Part shown: piece after piece, positions 1 through 8,893 of the stretch
How the letters are laid out: each line of letters opens with the position of its first letter
How positions within the stretch are numbered: position 1 is the stretch's first letter
Notes under the pieces: model-generated
What the model was told of the DNA's origin: nothing
Database searches by the model: none
The model's input: only the letters and a program-made list of their open reading frames with translations
Translations under genes and position numbers: made by a program
Assembly (NCBI GenBank): GCA_017403825.1
Contig: JAFRDO010000066.1
Span: 100,789-164,788 of the forward strand
DNA length: 64,000 nt
Origin: Kiritimatiellia bacterium
Lineage (GTDB): Bacteria > Verrucomicrobiota > Kiritimatiellia > RFP12 > UBA1067
Direction of reading: 5' to 3'

Positions 1-97
1 TCTGTTGAGACTCCACGTCCCTCCAAGCAAGGTCTTCGGCGATTACGGTTGTTTGCACAACCGTGAACACCATCGCACTGATCAGCAATTTCTTCAT
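1..97 (-). CDS. N-terminal fragment of a secreted protein, cut by the window edge
   Basis: Only the first 32 codons are inside the window. They begin with Met-Lys-Lys, run through a hydrophobic stretch (LLISAMVFTVV) and reach a plausible signal peptidase site near VIA-ED, so this is a Sec signal peptide. An AAGGAAG ribosome binding site lies about 8 bases before the ATG and sits just after the stop of the GH105 gene. The 20-base gap to that gene puts it in the same pectin operon. The mature protein lies outside the window, so its function is unknown; another secreted polysaccharide enzyme would fit the context. Confidence 0.6.
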   Translation of the reverse strand, partial: MKKLLISAMVFTVVQTTVIAEDLAWRDVESQQ

Positions 98-117
98 GTT
101 GATTACTTCCTTCGTTT

Positions 118-1272
118 TCATTTGTTGCCCGTCAAAAGTGCATTTACCGTCCACATAAGCGCGGCCTGCCCATGGGCATCGCCGATTTTACGCGGACGGG
201 CCAGATAGAAGGCATGGTCGTCATGAGCACCCGTGCCCATGCACACCTCGTCGATATTCCCATAAGCATCCAAATGCTTCAGCAACGCCAGATAAGCACG
301 GCGCGCGGCTGGACCGTATGTCGTCGCATCCAGCCAACCGCGCTTCACGCCAGTCACCATGGCACTCGTGAACATCGCAGAACCGGAAGTCTCGCTCCAG
401 ACCTCCGGCTCGTTCACCAACTGCGCCCACAGGCCGTCCGGCTTCTGCAACTTCAGCAGTTCCGCCATCATTCTGCGATATCCGGCCATGATCGGCTCGC
501 GATACTGACTCGTCGCCGACAGGTTCTTGAGAATGAGCGTCATACCGCCCGCAACCCAGCCATTGCCACGGCACCAGTAGAACGGTGCTTTCAAGCCATG
601 CTCGAAAAGTCCGTTCGGCTTCTGGAGCTTTTCAAGGTAGAGCACAGCCTCTTTTGCTGCGCGTTCAACATATTCCGACTTCCCCGTCGCTCGCGCCCCT
701 TCTGTCTGCAAAAGAGTGATCATGTACATGTCATCGATCCAGAACCGAGTTTCGGCAGTATAGCCTCGTTTCCAGAGATCCAAGCGTTCCTCCCAAGGAA
801 GGTTGTGTCCGCCATGCACGAATCGCGGCGGCGCGCCCTTGAGGGGTTTCGCCCATTGCGTTGTCGCGAAGTACTCGCCCAAATCCAAACAGCGAACGTC
901 TCCGTTTGCACGGTAGACCGCATAAGGCAATGCTCCAAAGACAGAGAAGTCGACATGATTGGGCACGGGAACAAGATGTATCTTCTCGTCGAAAAACGGC
1001 TCGAAATGATCCGTCAGACGTTTGATTAGGTTCTTGTCCCCAATCGTAAGGGCGAAATCTATGGCATTGACCCAAAGGCTCACGATAGCGTACGGCATGA
1101 CCTTGCCTTCACCATGATAAGCATTCGCGCCTTTGGGTGCATAAGCCTCCGGTGGAGCCGAAAGGAATTGCTCCACAACTTTTCGTCCTATTGTTTCCGG
1201 ATTAGATCCAGTGGGCCAATTCGTAAACGGATTCGCTGCGATACAAGTCGCCAGCAAAAGAGTCGTCATCAT
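118..1272 (-). CDS. GH105/GH88-type unsaturated (rhamno)galacturonyl hydrolase
   Basis: The 384-residue protein has the length and motifs of the YteR/RhiN family, which removes the unsaturated uronic acid left at the non-reducing end of pectin fragments by lyases. The WIDDMYM segment (about residues 177-183) carries the family's catalytic Asp. The C-terminal CMGTGAHDDH and GDAHGQAALM segments line the (alpha/alpha)6-barrel active site in this family. The N-terminus is short and hydrophobic (MMTTLLLATCIAANP), suggesting export or a lipoprotein-like signal. An AAGGTAAG ribosome binding site precedes the tandem ATG codons. It follows the DUF4861 gene by 9 bases, so it is co-transcribed with kduI/kduD, which process the released keto-sugar. 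Confidence 0.88.
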   Translation of the reverse strand: MMTTLLLATCIAANPFTNWPTGSNPETIGRKVVEQFLSAPPEAYAPKGANAYHGEGKVMPYAIVSLWVNAIDFALTIGDKNLIKRLTDHFEPFFDEKIHLVPVPNHVDFSVFGALPYAVYRANGDVRCLDLGEYFATTQWAKPLKGAPPRFVHGGHNLPWEERLDLWKRGYTAETRFWIDDMYMITLLQTEGARATGKSEYVERAAKEAVLYLEKLQKPNGLFEHGLKAPFYWCRGNGWVAGGMTLILKNLSATSQYREPIMAGYRRMMAELLKLQKPDGLWAQLVNEPEVWSETSGSAMFTSAMVTGVKRGWLDATTYGPAARRAYLALLKHLDAYGNIDEVCMGTGAHDDHAFYLARPRKIGDAHGQAALMWTVNALLTGNK

Positions 1273-1281
1273 GTTCTTACC

Positions 1282-2157
1282 TTATTTCCTTTCCGCATTC
1301 TTTCCTGATGCAATAGATTTCCAGAAGGACAGCACTTCCTTGTGCCACTGTTCGGCGGTGGCGATTTCGCCGGCTTTCGACCATGCCGCGCCCGCCCAAT
1401 ACGTGAAGGACGGTTTGCGCACCGCTAAAACACGGCAGTTGAGATGGTCTGTCACAAGTTCAATCTCATGCTCCTCGTTCGGGTCGACGAAAATCGCCGT
1501 CATCGTTGAACCCTCCGATTCGCTCTTCGCGTCCTCAAAAAGCGAAATGATGCCAAGGGACGCGTCTTCTCGCAGATTGCCGCCATGTCCACGCTTCGGA
1601 TCGACGTCAAGGCCAGGACCAGGGCGAAACGCCTCCGGAAGACTCGGCGACTCAAAGCTTACATGATTCCTGAAGAATCGTTCGCCCTTTCTTAGCGTGA
1701 TGTGGTAGGTCATACGTCCAAGCGAAGAGAATGCTGGATAGACAAGCTTGAACTCGCAGAGATCGCCGGAGTCGGTTACGATCTCACACTTCTCCCACGT
1801 TTGGTACGTCTTCCATTCCCCGTCCCCGAAAAGTGCTACGCCACCAAGTCCGCGCGATGCGCACATTGTGTAGTTGTCGAGTACACCTTTGTATGGAGCT
1901 ATATGCCAATTGCCGCATTTGGATGAGTTGCGGAGAAGATCGCCACAGGTGAAGGCAGTGCCGGGCATCTTGTTGAAAAGGTCAAGCCCGCTCCAAACAT
2001 GGTAGTTGCCTGGGCCATACGCCCGCATCCCGAACTTGTCGTTCTCCCAAAAGAAATCGTTCTCCCTTTCGGGCACAACACCGCAATGACAGACTGCCTC
2101 GACACTCGCCACAAAGGCAAGTGCCATCAGTAAAGATACTATCTGTCTTTTTCTCAT
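1282..2157 (-). CDS. DUF4861-family secreted protein
   Basis: The predicted 291-residue protein starts with a signal peptide (MRKRQIVSLLMALAFVASVEA) and reads as a DUF4861 protein: NDFFWENDKFGMRAYGPG near the start and a central beta-rich region with FEDAKSESEG. Members of this family are often found beside pectin and uronate genes, but I know of no settled activity. I chose ATG 2157 because it gives a clean signal-peptide n-region; the in-frame ATG at 2175 would add six residues, and neither has a strong Shine-Dalgarno sequence. It lies between kduD (12 to 30 bases upstream) and the GH105 gene in the same operon, so a periplasmic role in handling uronate oligosaccharides is inferred. Confidence 0.75.
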   Translation of the reverse strand: MRKRQIVSLLMALAFVASVEAVCHCGVVPERENDFFWENDKFGMRAYGPGNYHVWSGLDLFNKMPGTAFTCGDLLRNSSKCGNWHIAPYKGVLDNYTMCASRGLGGVALFGDGEWKTYQTWEKCEIVTDSGDLCEFKLVYPAFSSLGRMTYHITLRKGERFFRNHVSFESPSLPEAFRPGPGLDVDPKRGHGGNLREDASLGIISLFEDAKSESEGSTMTAIFVDPNEEHEIELVTDHLNCRVLAVRKPSFTYWAGAAWSKAGEIATAEQWHKEVLSFWKSIASGKNAERK

Positions 2158-2186
2158 GTCAACAGACGAGTCCATGATTATTTCAT

Positions 2187-2879
2187 TTACCGTGCGAGCC
2201 AGCCACCATCGACCGGTAGCACCACGCCGTTGACATAGTCGGCGGCGGGTGAGCAGAGGAACACGCACGCGCCCGCAATGTCGCTTGCCTCGCCCCAGCG
2301 TCCCGCCGGAATGCGTTCGAGAATCTGGCGCGAGCGCACGGGATCGGCGCGGAGCGCGGCGGTGTTGTCCGTCGCTATGTAGCCGGGCGCGATGCCGTTC
2401 ACGTTCACGCCCTTCGGAGCCCATTCGTTGGCGAGTGCCTTTACGAGCTGCGCCACGCCGCCCTTCGACGCCGCATAGCCGGGAACGGTAATGCCGCCTT
2501 GGAAGGAGAGCAGCGAGCAGGTGAAGACGATCTTGCCCCAGCCGCGCGCCACCATGTCCCGCCCGAACTCGCGGGCAAGCACGAACTGCGCGTTGAGGTT
2601 CACGTCGATCACCTTGTTCCACCAGTCGTCCGGATGCTCGGCGGCGGGCTTGCGAAGTATCATGCCAGCGTTGTTCACGAGGATGTCGATCTGATGCTCC
2701 TTCTTGATGCGCTCGATGAACGCATAAACGGCGTTGCGGTCGGAAAGGTCGCAGTCCTTCGAGCAAGTGCGCACTACCTTCGCGCCCGCCGCCTCCAGCG
2801 CATCCGCCATAGCCTTGCCGATTCCGCGGTTGGATCCCGTAACCAGCGCCGTCTTGCCCGATAGATCATAAGTGATCAT
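2187..2879 (-). CDS. kduD: 2-dehydro-3-deoxy-D-gluconate 5-dehydrogenase (SDR family)
   Basis: A 230-residue classical short-chain dehydrogenase. The NAD-binding motif TGSNRGIG is at about residues 14-21, NNAG at about 70, the catalytic YAASK around 135-139, and the end is PVDGGWLAR, all as in KduD. KduD reduces 3-deoxy-D-glycero-2,5-hexodiulosonate, the KduI product, to 2-keto-3-deoxygluconate. Its ATG overlaps the kduI stop as ATGA (2876-2879), which indicates translational coupling and supports the assignment over a generic 3-oxoacyl reductase. The protein is about 20 residues shorter than E. coli KduD, mostly in the loop after beta-2. Confidence 0.9.
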   Translation of the reverse strand: MITYDLSGKTALVTGSNRGIGKAMADALEAAGAKVVRTCSKDCDLSDRNAVYAFIERIKKEHQIDILVNNAGMILRKPAAEHPDDWWNKVIDVNLNAQFVLAREFGRDMVARGWGKIVFTCSLLSFQGGITVPGYAASKGGVAQLVKALANEWAPKGVNVNGIAPGYIATDNTAALRADPVRSRQILERIPAGRWGEASDIAGACVFLCSPAADYVNGVVLPVDGGWLAR

Positions 2880-3790
2880 CTCATCTCCTCCACTGTCACC
2901 TTGTCCACGTCGCCATAGTCAAGGTTTTCACCGCCCATGCCCCAGATGAACATGTAGTTCGACGTTCCGGCGGCGGAATGTACCGACCACTCCGGCGCGG
3001 TGATCGCCTGCTCGTTGTGCAGCCACACGAGCCGCTGTTCCTGCGGTTCGCCCATCTGGTGGCAGATCGCCTGTCCTTTCGGCACGTTGAAGTAGAAGTA
3101 CGCTTCCATGCGCCGTCCGTGGACATGCTGCGGCATCGTGTTCCAGACGCTTCCGGGTTTCAGTTCGGTAAGTCCCATCTGAAGCTGACAGCATCCGCCG
3201 CCCGCGACCTTAGACAGGACGGGATGCACGATGAGCTGGTTGATTACGCGGTCGTTCGACTCTTCCATCTTCCCGGCCTTGATGTAGTTGCCAATAGTGT
3301 AGCCCTGCTTTGTGCAGTCCTGATCGCTGGTGATGCGCTGCGTCACGTATTCCCTGTGCGCGGGCGTAGAGTTGAGGTAGAACTTCGCCGGATTCGCCTT
3401 GTCCGAAGAGCGGAAGCGGACGGCTTTCTTGCCCATCCCGACGTAAAGCGCCTCCTTGAAGTCGAGCGCGAACGCCTCGCCATCGACCGTGACAGTGCCA
3501 GGTCCGCCCACATTGATTACGCCCAGTTCGCGGCGGTCGAGGAAGTTTTTCGCCTTAAGCGGCGGCGGCGCGTCAAGGGTCAGCTCGCGCTCCACCGGCA
3601 TCGCGCCGCCGTATACCATGCGGTCGTACATCGTGTAGGTGAGGTTGATTTCGTCCGGCGCCATCACCTTTTCCATCACGAATCGTTCGCGAATCGTGTC
3701 CGTGTCGTAGTGCTTCACGTCCGCCGGATGGCAGGCGGTCTGGACCGAGAGATTGATTGACGTTGCAAGCATTATGGCAAACATGTTCAT
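2876..3790 (-). CDS. kduI: 5-keto-4-deoxyuronate isomerase
   Basis: KduI interconverts 4-deoxy-L-threo-5-hexosulose uronate and 3-deoxy-D-glycero-2,5-hexodiulosonate. The sequence carries the cupin fold segments [11 protein letters not shown] and [10 protein letters not shown], and the metal site [18 protein letters not shown] with the two His and the Glu that bind zinc in E. coli KduI. The protein is 304 residues against 278 in E. coli. The extra N-terminal stretch ([19 protein letters not shown]) looks weakly like a signal peptide, so a later start is possible, but the ATG at 3790 makes an ATGA overlap with the permease stop and is preferred. The gene ends in an ATGA overlap with kduD. Confidence 0.93.
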   Translation of the reverse strand: MNMFAIMLATSINLSVQTACHPADVKHYDTDTIRERFVMEKVMAPDEINLTYTMYDRMVYGGAMPVERELTLDAPPPLKAKNFLDRRELGVINVGGPGTVTVDGEAFALDFKEALYVGMGKKAVRFRSSDKANPAKFYLNSTPAHREYVTQRITSDQDCTKQGYTIGNYIKAGKMEESNDRVINQLIVHPVLSKVAGGGCCQLQMGLTELKPGSVWNTMPQHVHGRRMEAYFYFNVPKGQAICHQMGEPQEQRLVWLHNEQAITAPEWSVHSAAGTSNYMFIWGMGGENLDYGDVDKVTVEEMR

Positions 3791-5190
3791 TTTGTCTTGG
3801 TGTTTCTGTTTCGGTTGATGATGCACATCGCGATTGCCAGCAGCCCGGCGAGAATGGCTCCAAGCCATTTGAACGTCACGGTGAGATGGAAGACAACCCA
3901 GCACCAGAACGCCGAGGCGAAATCGAGAGCCGCTCCGCCCTCGAAGCCGTCTGGCACGGCGATGCCGTCGCAGTTCGCGGCGGCGATCGCCTTTGTGAAC
4001 GCAGGCGTCAGGTTCGTTACGAAGAAGAGCCCGCACACAAGCGCGACAAGCCCCACGACGAACGTCTTCGGCACGTTTCCCTTCGTGATAGGCAGCACGC
4101 ACGGGAAAAGGTAGAACATTCCCGCAAGCGACGCGAGAGGCAGGAACTTGTTGCCTGGGAGAAGCACTGAAAGGAAAAGGATCACCGGAATGAGGAGGAT
4201 CGACACCACAAGCGTCGTCGGGTGTCCGATGACAAGCGCCGGCGACATGCCGATATAAAAGTGTTGTGAGTTGCGAGTTGCTGGTTGGGAGTTGCTGGTT
4301 GATGGGCGGGCGAACCCCTTTGACAGAAATGACTGCATCTTGTCGCAAATCGGCTTAAGCCCTTCGATGAAAAGGCCCGTGATGCGTGGAATCAGTTCCA
4401 TCACAGCGCCGACGGTCACGCCGAGCTTGAGGATCTGCGGCGCGGAATCGGCGACGGCCTTTAGGGAATCGCATCTCATCGCGCCGATGGCACAGCCGAT
4501 GAGCAGTCCCAGAAACAGCGGTTCGCCGAGCAGGCCGAACTTCCGTTTCATTCCCTCTGCATCGATGTCAAGCCTTGAAAAGCCGGGGATTCGGTCAAGC
4601 GCCCAACCGACAGCCACGGCAAACGGCGTGAAGCTCTGGCAGAACGGCTGGGGAATCGAGATGCCTTCCATGTCCTTGTAGTACGACTGAAAGCCCTTTG
4701 CGGTGAAGTCGGCCATGCAGAGCGTGATCACGTAAAGGACGATTGCCGCGTAGAACGCCCACGCGAGTGACCCCGTGGCGAAGAAGACGATCGCCCCGAG
4801 GAACGCGAAGTGCCAGTAGTTCCAGAGGTCGATGTTGACCGTGCGCGTCGTGCCCGAGATTAGCATCAGCAGATTGATGCCGAGGCACACTGGTATGATG
4901 AATGCGCCGACGGCCGTCGAATACGCAACGGCGGCTGCGGCAGGCCAGCCGAGGTCGAAGTACGGGAGATTTAGGCGGTACAGTTCCGTCATGCCTTTTA
5001 GGGCAGGGCCGAGACTGGACGTAAGAAGTGCGGTGACCACGCCAAGTCCCACGAAACCCACGCCGACCAATAGGCCGCTCTTTAGCGCGCGCGTGAACCT
5101 TATGCCGATGCATGCGCCGAGAATGGTGAAGATGATCGGCATCATCACCGCCGCGCCAAGGCTAATCACGTATGCGAAGAGTTCCTTCAC
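3787..5190 (-). CDS. PTS IIC-type (GatC/galactitol-like) sugar permease, orphan
   Basis: A 467-residue polytopic membrane protein. The N-terminus ([18 protein letters not shown]), [15 protein letters not shown], the [16 protein letters not shown] segment and [16 protein letters not shown] match the EIIC-GatC/SgaT class of PTS transporters. No IIA, IIB, EI or HPr gene lies nearby, so here it may move an unphosphorylated uronate, or borrow distant PTS parts. It is the first gene of the operon and overlaps kduI by ATGA. The start is GTG 5190, six bases after a TGA-TACACT extended -10, so the mRNA is probably leaderless. A cytoplasmic loop contains an in-frame short-repeat insertion (plus-strand 4263-4301). 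Confidence 0.8.
   Translation of the reverse strand: MKELFAYVISLGAAVMMPIIFTILGACIGIRFTRALKSGLLVGVGFVGLGVVTALLTSSLGPALKGMTELYRLNLPYFDLGWPAAAAVAYSTAVGAFIIPVCLGINLLMLISGTTRTVNIDLWNYWHFAFLGAIVFFATGSLAWAFYAAIVLYVITLCMADFTAKGFQSYYKDMEGISIPQPFCQSFTPFAVAVGWALDRIPGFSRLDIDAEGMKRKFGLLGEPLFLGLLIGCAIGAMRCDSLKAVADSAPQILKLGVTVGAVMELIPRITGLFIEGLKPICDKMQSFLSKGFARPSTSNSQPATRNSQHFYIGMSPALVIGHPTTLVVSILLIPVILFLSVLLPGNKFLPLASLAGMFYLFPCVLPITKGNVPKTFVVGLVALVCGLFFVTNLTPAFTKAIAAANCDGIAVPDGFEGGAALDFASAFWCWVVFHLTVTFKWLGAILAGLLAIAMCIINRNRNTKTK
4263..4301 (-). repeat. 14-bp tandem repeat inserted in frame in the permease gene
   Basis: Two near-identical copies of CAACCAGCAACTC (minus strand; plus-strand 4275-4287 and 4289-4301) are followed by a degenerate third unit (CAACTCACAAC). 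They encode the low-complexity peptide [13 protein letters not shown] between the KGF and FYIGM segments of the permease. The period of 14 is not a multiple of three, yet the total insertion keeps the reading frame. Similar AACTxGCAACT repeats occur scattered in some environmental genomes (general knowledge, not checked here). Confidence 0.7.
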
Positions 5191-5196
5191 GCCAAT

Positions 5197-5277
5197 AGTG
5201 TATCACACGTCCTCTTTCGCGGTCTATTGCCAAATCAAACTTTTACGATTGCTTTTTCTGCAACCATGTGATACACT
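5197..5277. promoter_or_regulatory. Mirror-image divergent promoter/operator between the uronate operon and its regulator
   Basis: A perfect 11-base inverted repeat, AGTGTATCACA at 5197-5207 and TGTGATACACT at 5267-5277, is separated by 59 bases. Read outward, each arm contains TGA-TACACT, an extended -10 element. It lies six bases before the permease GTG (5190) and seven before the regulator ATG (5285), so both transcripts are predicted to start at or next to their start codons. The arms may also bind the XylR-like regulator. Confidence 0.6.
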
Positions 5278-5284
5278 CCCGATC

Positions 5285-6445
5285 ATGAAAAAAGCCATGC
5301 GAATCGCCGTGCAGATTGAGACCAACCGCGCGCACGGGCGCGCCTTGCTGGAGGGAATCGCTGATTATGCGCTCGCGCGGACAGACTGGCGGCTGGAGGC
5401 TGTGGAGCCGAACGCCCTGACCAATCCGCACAGTCTTCGACGCTTCGATGGTTTCATTGTGCGCGTGATGGACGACCGTACAGCCGATGCGCTCATCAGG
5501 ACGCGGAAACCTGTGATCGACACGTACGGGCGGAATGATCGCGGCTCCATTCCGTTCATTCGCCTAGATGACGGTGCGATCGCACGGTGTGCGGCCGACT
5601 GTTTCGCCGAACACCGCTACACGCGCTGCGCCTTCTGTGGCTTCAAGGGCCTGAGGTTTTCCGAAGTGCGCGGCGAGGAATTCCGCAAGGCTGTCACGGC
5701 AATCGGCGGCAACTGCGCAATGTACGACGGCGGCGGTTCCAGACTGAAGGAGACATTCGTCCGTAAGGAGCGCATGGACGAGACGTCTGACGCATTGGCG
5801 CTGCGGCGCTGGCTGAGAGCGCTTCCCAAGCCCGTTGCCGTGTTCTGCTGTAATGACATTCGGGCATTCCAGCTGCTGAAAGCCTGCGCAGACGTCGGCA
5901 TCGCCGTGCCGCATGATGTGGCTGTTCTTGGCGTGGACAACGACAAGGTTCTCTGCACGTTCACGAATCCGCCGCTTTCCAGCATCGACACCAACCCGTT
6001 TGTGCTCGGCCAGACTGCCGCACAGATGCTGGACGGACTTCTAGGATCGCCAAAGAAAATGCCTCCAGCCGCGACCCTCCATAAGCCGCGCTGCGTGGTG
6101 GAGCGCACTTCGACTGAGTTCTATCCGATGAAGACCCAGTGGCTTTCAGATGCGCTCGTCTTCATACGGCGGCATCTTGGCGATGGCATATCGGCGAACG
6201 ATGTAATCGTCCGTCTGGGGTATTCGCACACTACTGTTGGCAAGGCGTTCCATGCGGAACTTGGCTTGAGCGTGCAGCAGGAGATTATTCGCCAAAGGCG
6301 TGAACGCGCGTGCAGGCTCTTGAAGGAGACGTCCCGTACGGCGGCAGACATCGCGGCAGAATGCGGCTATCCTTCCGCACAGTATTTCGCCCACATGTTC
6401 ACTGAGCATTTCGGCATCACTCCCGACGCATGGCGCAAGGGCTGA
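5285..6445 (+). CDS. XylR-like transcriptional regulator (LacI-type sensor plus AraC HTH)
   Basis: A 386-residue regulator. The N-terminal about 270 residues form a periplasmic-binding-like sensor of the XylR/LacI type (RIAVQIETNRAHGRALLEG at the start, then VAVLGVDNDKVLC and LSSIDTNPFVLGQTAA). The C-terminal about 100 residues are an AraC HTH pair ending in SAQYFAHMFTEHFGITPDAWR. It is divergent from the permease-kdu-GH105 operon and separated by the mirror promoter, so it very likely controls that operon in response to a pectin-derived sugar. There is no Shine-Dalgarno sequence before the ATG, in line with a leaderless mRNA. Upstream in-frame codons lie in the opposite gene and were not used. 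Confidence 0.9.
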   Translation: MKKAMRIAVQIETNRAHGRALLEGIADYALARTDWRLEAVEPNALTNPHSLRRFDGFIVRVMDDRTADALIRTRKPVIDTYGRNDRGSIPFIRLDDGAIARCAADCFAEHRYTRCAFCGFKGLRFSEVRGEEFRKAVTAIGGNCAMYDGGGSRLKETFVRKERMDETSDALALRRWLRALPKPVAVFCCNDIRAFQLLKACADVGIAVPHDVAVLGVDNDKVLCTFTNPPLSSIDTNPFVLGQTAAQMLDGLLGSPKKMPPAATLHKPRCVVERTSTEFYPMKTQWLSDALVFIRRHLGDGISANDVIVRLGYSHTTVGKAFHAELGLSVQQEIIRQRRERACRLLKETSRTAADIAAECGYPSAQYFAHMFTEHFGITPDAWRKG

Positions 6446-6502
6446 ACGTCGTATGGCGAGGGCGAAACCTGGTACTGGGGAGTGAATGTGCGCCGGCGGT
6501 TA

Positions 6503-6511
6503 TGATATAAT
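6503..6511 (+). promoter_or_regulatory. Extended -10 promoter of the GH78 gene
   Basis: TGA-TATAAT at 6503-6511 is followed by a leader of about 20 bases that holds an AAGGAGA ribosome binding site before ATG 6538. It belongs to the TGn-TATAAT class seen at most unit starts in this window. Confidence 0.65.
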
Positions 6512-6537
6512 TTGCACAACATTCACAAGGAGATTTT

Positions 6538-8886
6538 ATGAAAAGAATATTGACAGCTGGTTTTGTGCTTTGTGCCGCCGTAACCTTTGGCGATGGTGCG
6601 GCGCGGGCGGTTTGGGTGAAGGGCGCGGAGAAGGAGATGAACGCCTTCTACGGGTTCTCGGCCGCATTCGACGCGAAGAGCGGAGAACGTCCGACGTTGC
6701 GGCTCTCGGCCGGCGCAATCGCACGCGTGTGGGTGAACGGCCTGTTCGCCGGGTACGGTCCCGCTCGCTCGCCGGAAGGCTTCATGCGCATTGACGAATG
6801 GCCGCTCGGAGACTTCGTGAAGGAAGGGCGCAACGTCATCGCCATTGAGGCGTCCAACCCCGCGATCAACACTTTCTATCTGCCGGAGCAAGAAGGCTAC
6901 CTTCTCGCCGAGGTTGTTTCAGGCGGTCGGACGCTGGCAGCCACCGGACGCGACTTCCGCGCCGTCCGCCTGCCGCGCGTGGCGAAGACGAGTCGCTTCA
7001 GCTACCAGCGCGAGTTCGCCGAGTTCTATAAGGTCTCGCCCGAGTCCTACGCCTGGCGCACGGGCGGCGTGGAGGGTGCGGGACTTCCCCTTGAGGAGCT
7101 TGCGCCGCGCAAGCCGCTGGGCCGCGGCGCGCCGTATCCGACGTTCGCCCTTGACGGCACGTTCCGTCCGACCGTGCGTACTGTTCTCCGCCGCGATCCC
7201 GCGAAGAATGTCAAGCAGCGCAGTTGCGTCGAAGACGCCGGAAAGGGTTCGTTCAAGGGCTTCGCCAAGGAGGCTCTGGAGGTCAACTTCTCCGACGCCA
7301 TTCAGCATCTTGTCGCCGAAAAGATAGAGCCGGCGGGCGGCCCGTTCCGCCTGAAGGGGCTCGAGGGCGTAGTGTTCGAGGGCGAGCGCAACACTGCTGG
7401 CTTCCCGAGGATCGAGGTAAGGTGCATAAAGCCGACGACGCTGTGGCTCGTTATGGACGAGCTGGCGGGACCGGACGGACTGCCTGACCCCGTCCGCTAC
7501 TTCAATTGCGTCAACGCCTGCGGCTGGCGGCTGGAGAAGCCGGGGAACTATTCGCTTGAGTGCTTCCAGCCGTACGGGCTCAAGTGCGGGCACGTCATCG
7601 TCGAGGGCGGCGAAGCGGAAATCCTTGGCTTCGATGTGCGCACCTACCTGAACCCGGCTGTGACGCGAGCCTCCTTCCGCAGCTCCGATCCCGCGCTCGG
7701 CAAGGTGTTTGCGGCGGCGGCTCAGTCGCTCGCCTGCAACGCGGTGGACGCGTTCACCGACTGCCCCGGACGCGAACGCGGCATCTACTTCGGCGACACG
7801 GTGTTCACGGGGCGCGGCGCGGGCGTGCTTCTCGGCGACACGCAGATGGAGAGGACGCAGTTCGAGAACTACGCGCTCGCGCCCAGGTTTCCGGACGTGC
7901 CGGACGGGCTGATACCTATGCTCTATCCGGGGGACACGAAAATCGGCGAGGCGCACTGGATCCCCAATTTTTGCATGTGGTCCGTCATTCAGCTCGCGGA
8001 TTACGTCCGCCGCAGCGGCGACACGGCGATGGCGGCGGCGTTCCGAGCCCGGGCCGACGGGATACTTGCCTGGTTCAGGAAGAGCCGCAACGCCGAAGGG
8101 CTGCTTGAGAACCTTCCCGGCTGGGTGTTCATCGAATGGAGCGACGCGGCGAAATTCACCAACGGCATAAACTACCCGACTAACATGCTCTACGTCCGCT
8201 TCCTCGAAGCATTCGTCGAGCTGTATGGCGCGGCGGACTGCAGGGCCGAGGCGGAGAAGCTGCGCGGCACGATCCGCAGCCTGTCGTGGAACGGCAAGTG
8301 GTTTCGTGACCATTCGGTGCGCGGTGCGGACGGAACGCTTTCGACGCCCGGCGACTGCACGGAGGTGTGCCAGTACCTTGCCTTCTTCTCGGGCGTAGCG
8401 ACGGCAGGCCGCGACCCCGAGCTTTGGCGGCGGCTCGTGGAGGAGATGGGGCCGACGCGCAAGGCCGACGCTTATCCTGCCGTCCACCGCTCGAACCTTC
8501 TCTTCGGCTACAGCCTCCGGTTCGTGCTGCTGTCTGAAGCCGGCCTTTCACGGCGCGTGCTTGACGAGGTGAAGGCATGCTACCTGCCAATGGCGGAGAA
8601 GACGGGTTCCCTGTGGGAGGCAGTGTCGTCGGACGGCTACAGCTGCTGCCACGGCTTTCCGTCGCTTGCGGCGTGGCTTATCGTGCGCGATGCGCTTGGC
8701 GTGAAGGCAATCGACCGGAAGGCCAGGACCGTCCGCATCGATCCGTCCGCCGGCGTTTCGCTCGACTGGTGCGAGGGAACCGTTCCCGTATCGGACAGCG
8801 AGGCGATAGCCGTCAAGTGGAGCGGCGGCAAGCCGGATGTCCGCCTGCCGCCTGGCTGGCGCCAGCTTCCGGCGCAAGGCAAATGA
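6538..8886 (+). CDS. Secreted GH78-type alpha-L-rhamnosidase
   Basis: A 782-residue protein with a signal peptide (MKRILTAGFVLCAAVTFGDG). An N-terminal beta-sandwich region includes ARVWVNGLFAGYGPARSPEG, typical of the GH78 D domain. It is followed by the (alpha/alpha)6 barrel with TDCPGRERGIYFGDTVFTG, where the Asp, Glu and second Asp align with catalytic-site residues of GH78 enzymes. The downstream GSLWEAVSSDGYSCCHGF segment carries the second Glu. It should remove terminal rhamnose, for example from rhamnogalacturonan, which suits the GH105 gene nearby. It has its own promoter and Shine-Dalgarno sequence. The next gene starts within 10 bases, so the two are co-transcribed. Confidence 0.85.
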   Translation: MKRILTAGFVLCAAVTFGDGAARAVWVKGAEKEMNAFYGFSAAFDAKSGERPTLRLSAGAIARVWVNGLFAGYGPARSPEGFMRIDEWPLGDFVKEGRNVIAIEASNPAINTFYLPEQEGYLLAEVVSGGRTLAATGRDFRAVRLPRVAKTSRFSYQREFAEFYKVSPESYAWRTGGVEGAGLPLEELAPRKPLGRGAPYPTFALDGTFRPTVRTVLRRDPAKNVKQRSCVEDAGKGSFKGFAKEALEVNFSDAIQHLVAEKIEPAGGPFRLKGLEGVVFEGERNTAGFPRIEVRCIKPTTLWLVMDELAGPDGLPDPVRYFNCVNACGWRLEKPGNYSLECFQPYGLKCGHVIVEGGEAEILGFDVRTYLNPAVTRASFRSSDPALGKVFAAAAQSLACNAVDAFTDCPGRERGIYFGDTVFTGRGAGVLLGDTQMERTQFENYALAPRFPDVPDGLIPMLYPGDTKIGEAHWIPNFCMWSVIQLADYVRRSGDTAMAAAFRARADGILAWFRKSRNAEGLLENLPGWVFIEWSDAAKFTNGINYPTNMLYVRFLEAFVELYGAADCRAEAEKLRGTIRSLSWNGKWFRDHSVRGADGTLSTPGDCTEVCQYLAFFSGVATAGRDPELWRRLVEEMGPTRKADAYPAVHRSNLLFGYSLRFVLLSEAGLSRRVLDEVKACYLPMAEKTGSLWEAVSSDGYSCCHGFPSLAAWLIVRDALGVKAIDRKARTVRIDPSAGVSLDWCEGTVPVSDSEAIAVKWSGGKPDVRLPPGWRQLPAQGK

Positions 8887-8893
8887 GCGAGCC

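Noticed and set aside
3791..4348. Long upstream in-frame extension of kduI
   Set aside because: It overlaps the permease gene in another frame and encodes no conserved sequence; the ATGA overlap start at 3790 is better.
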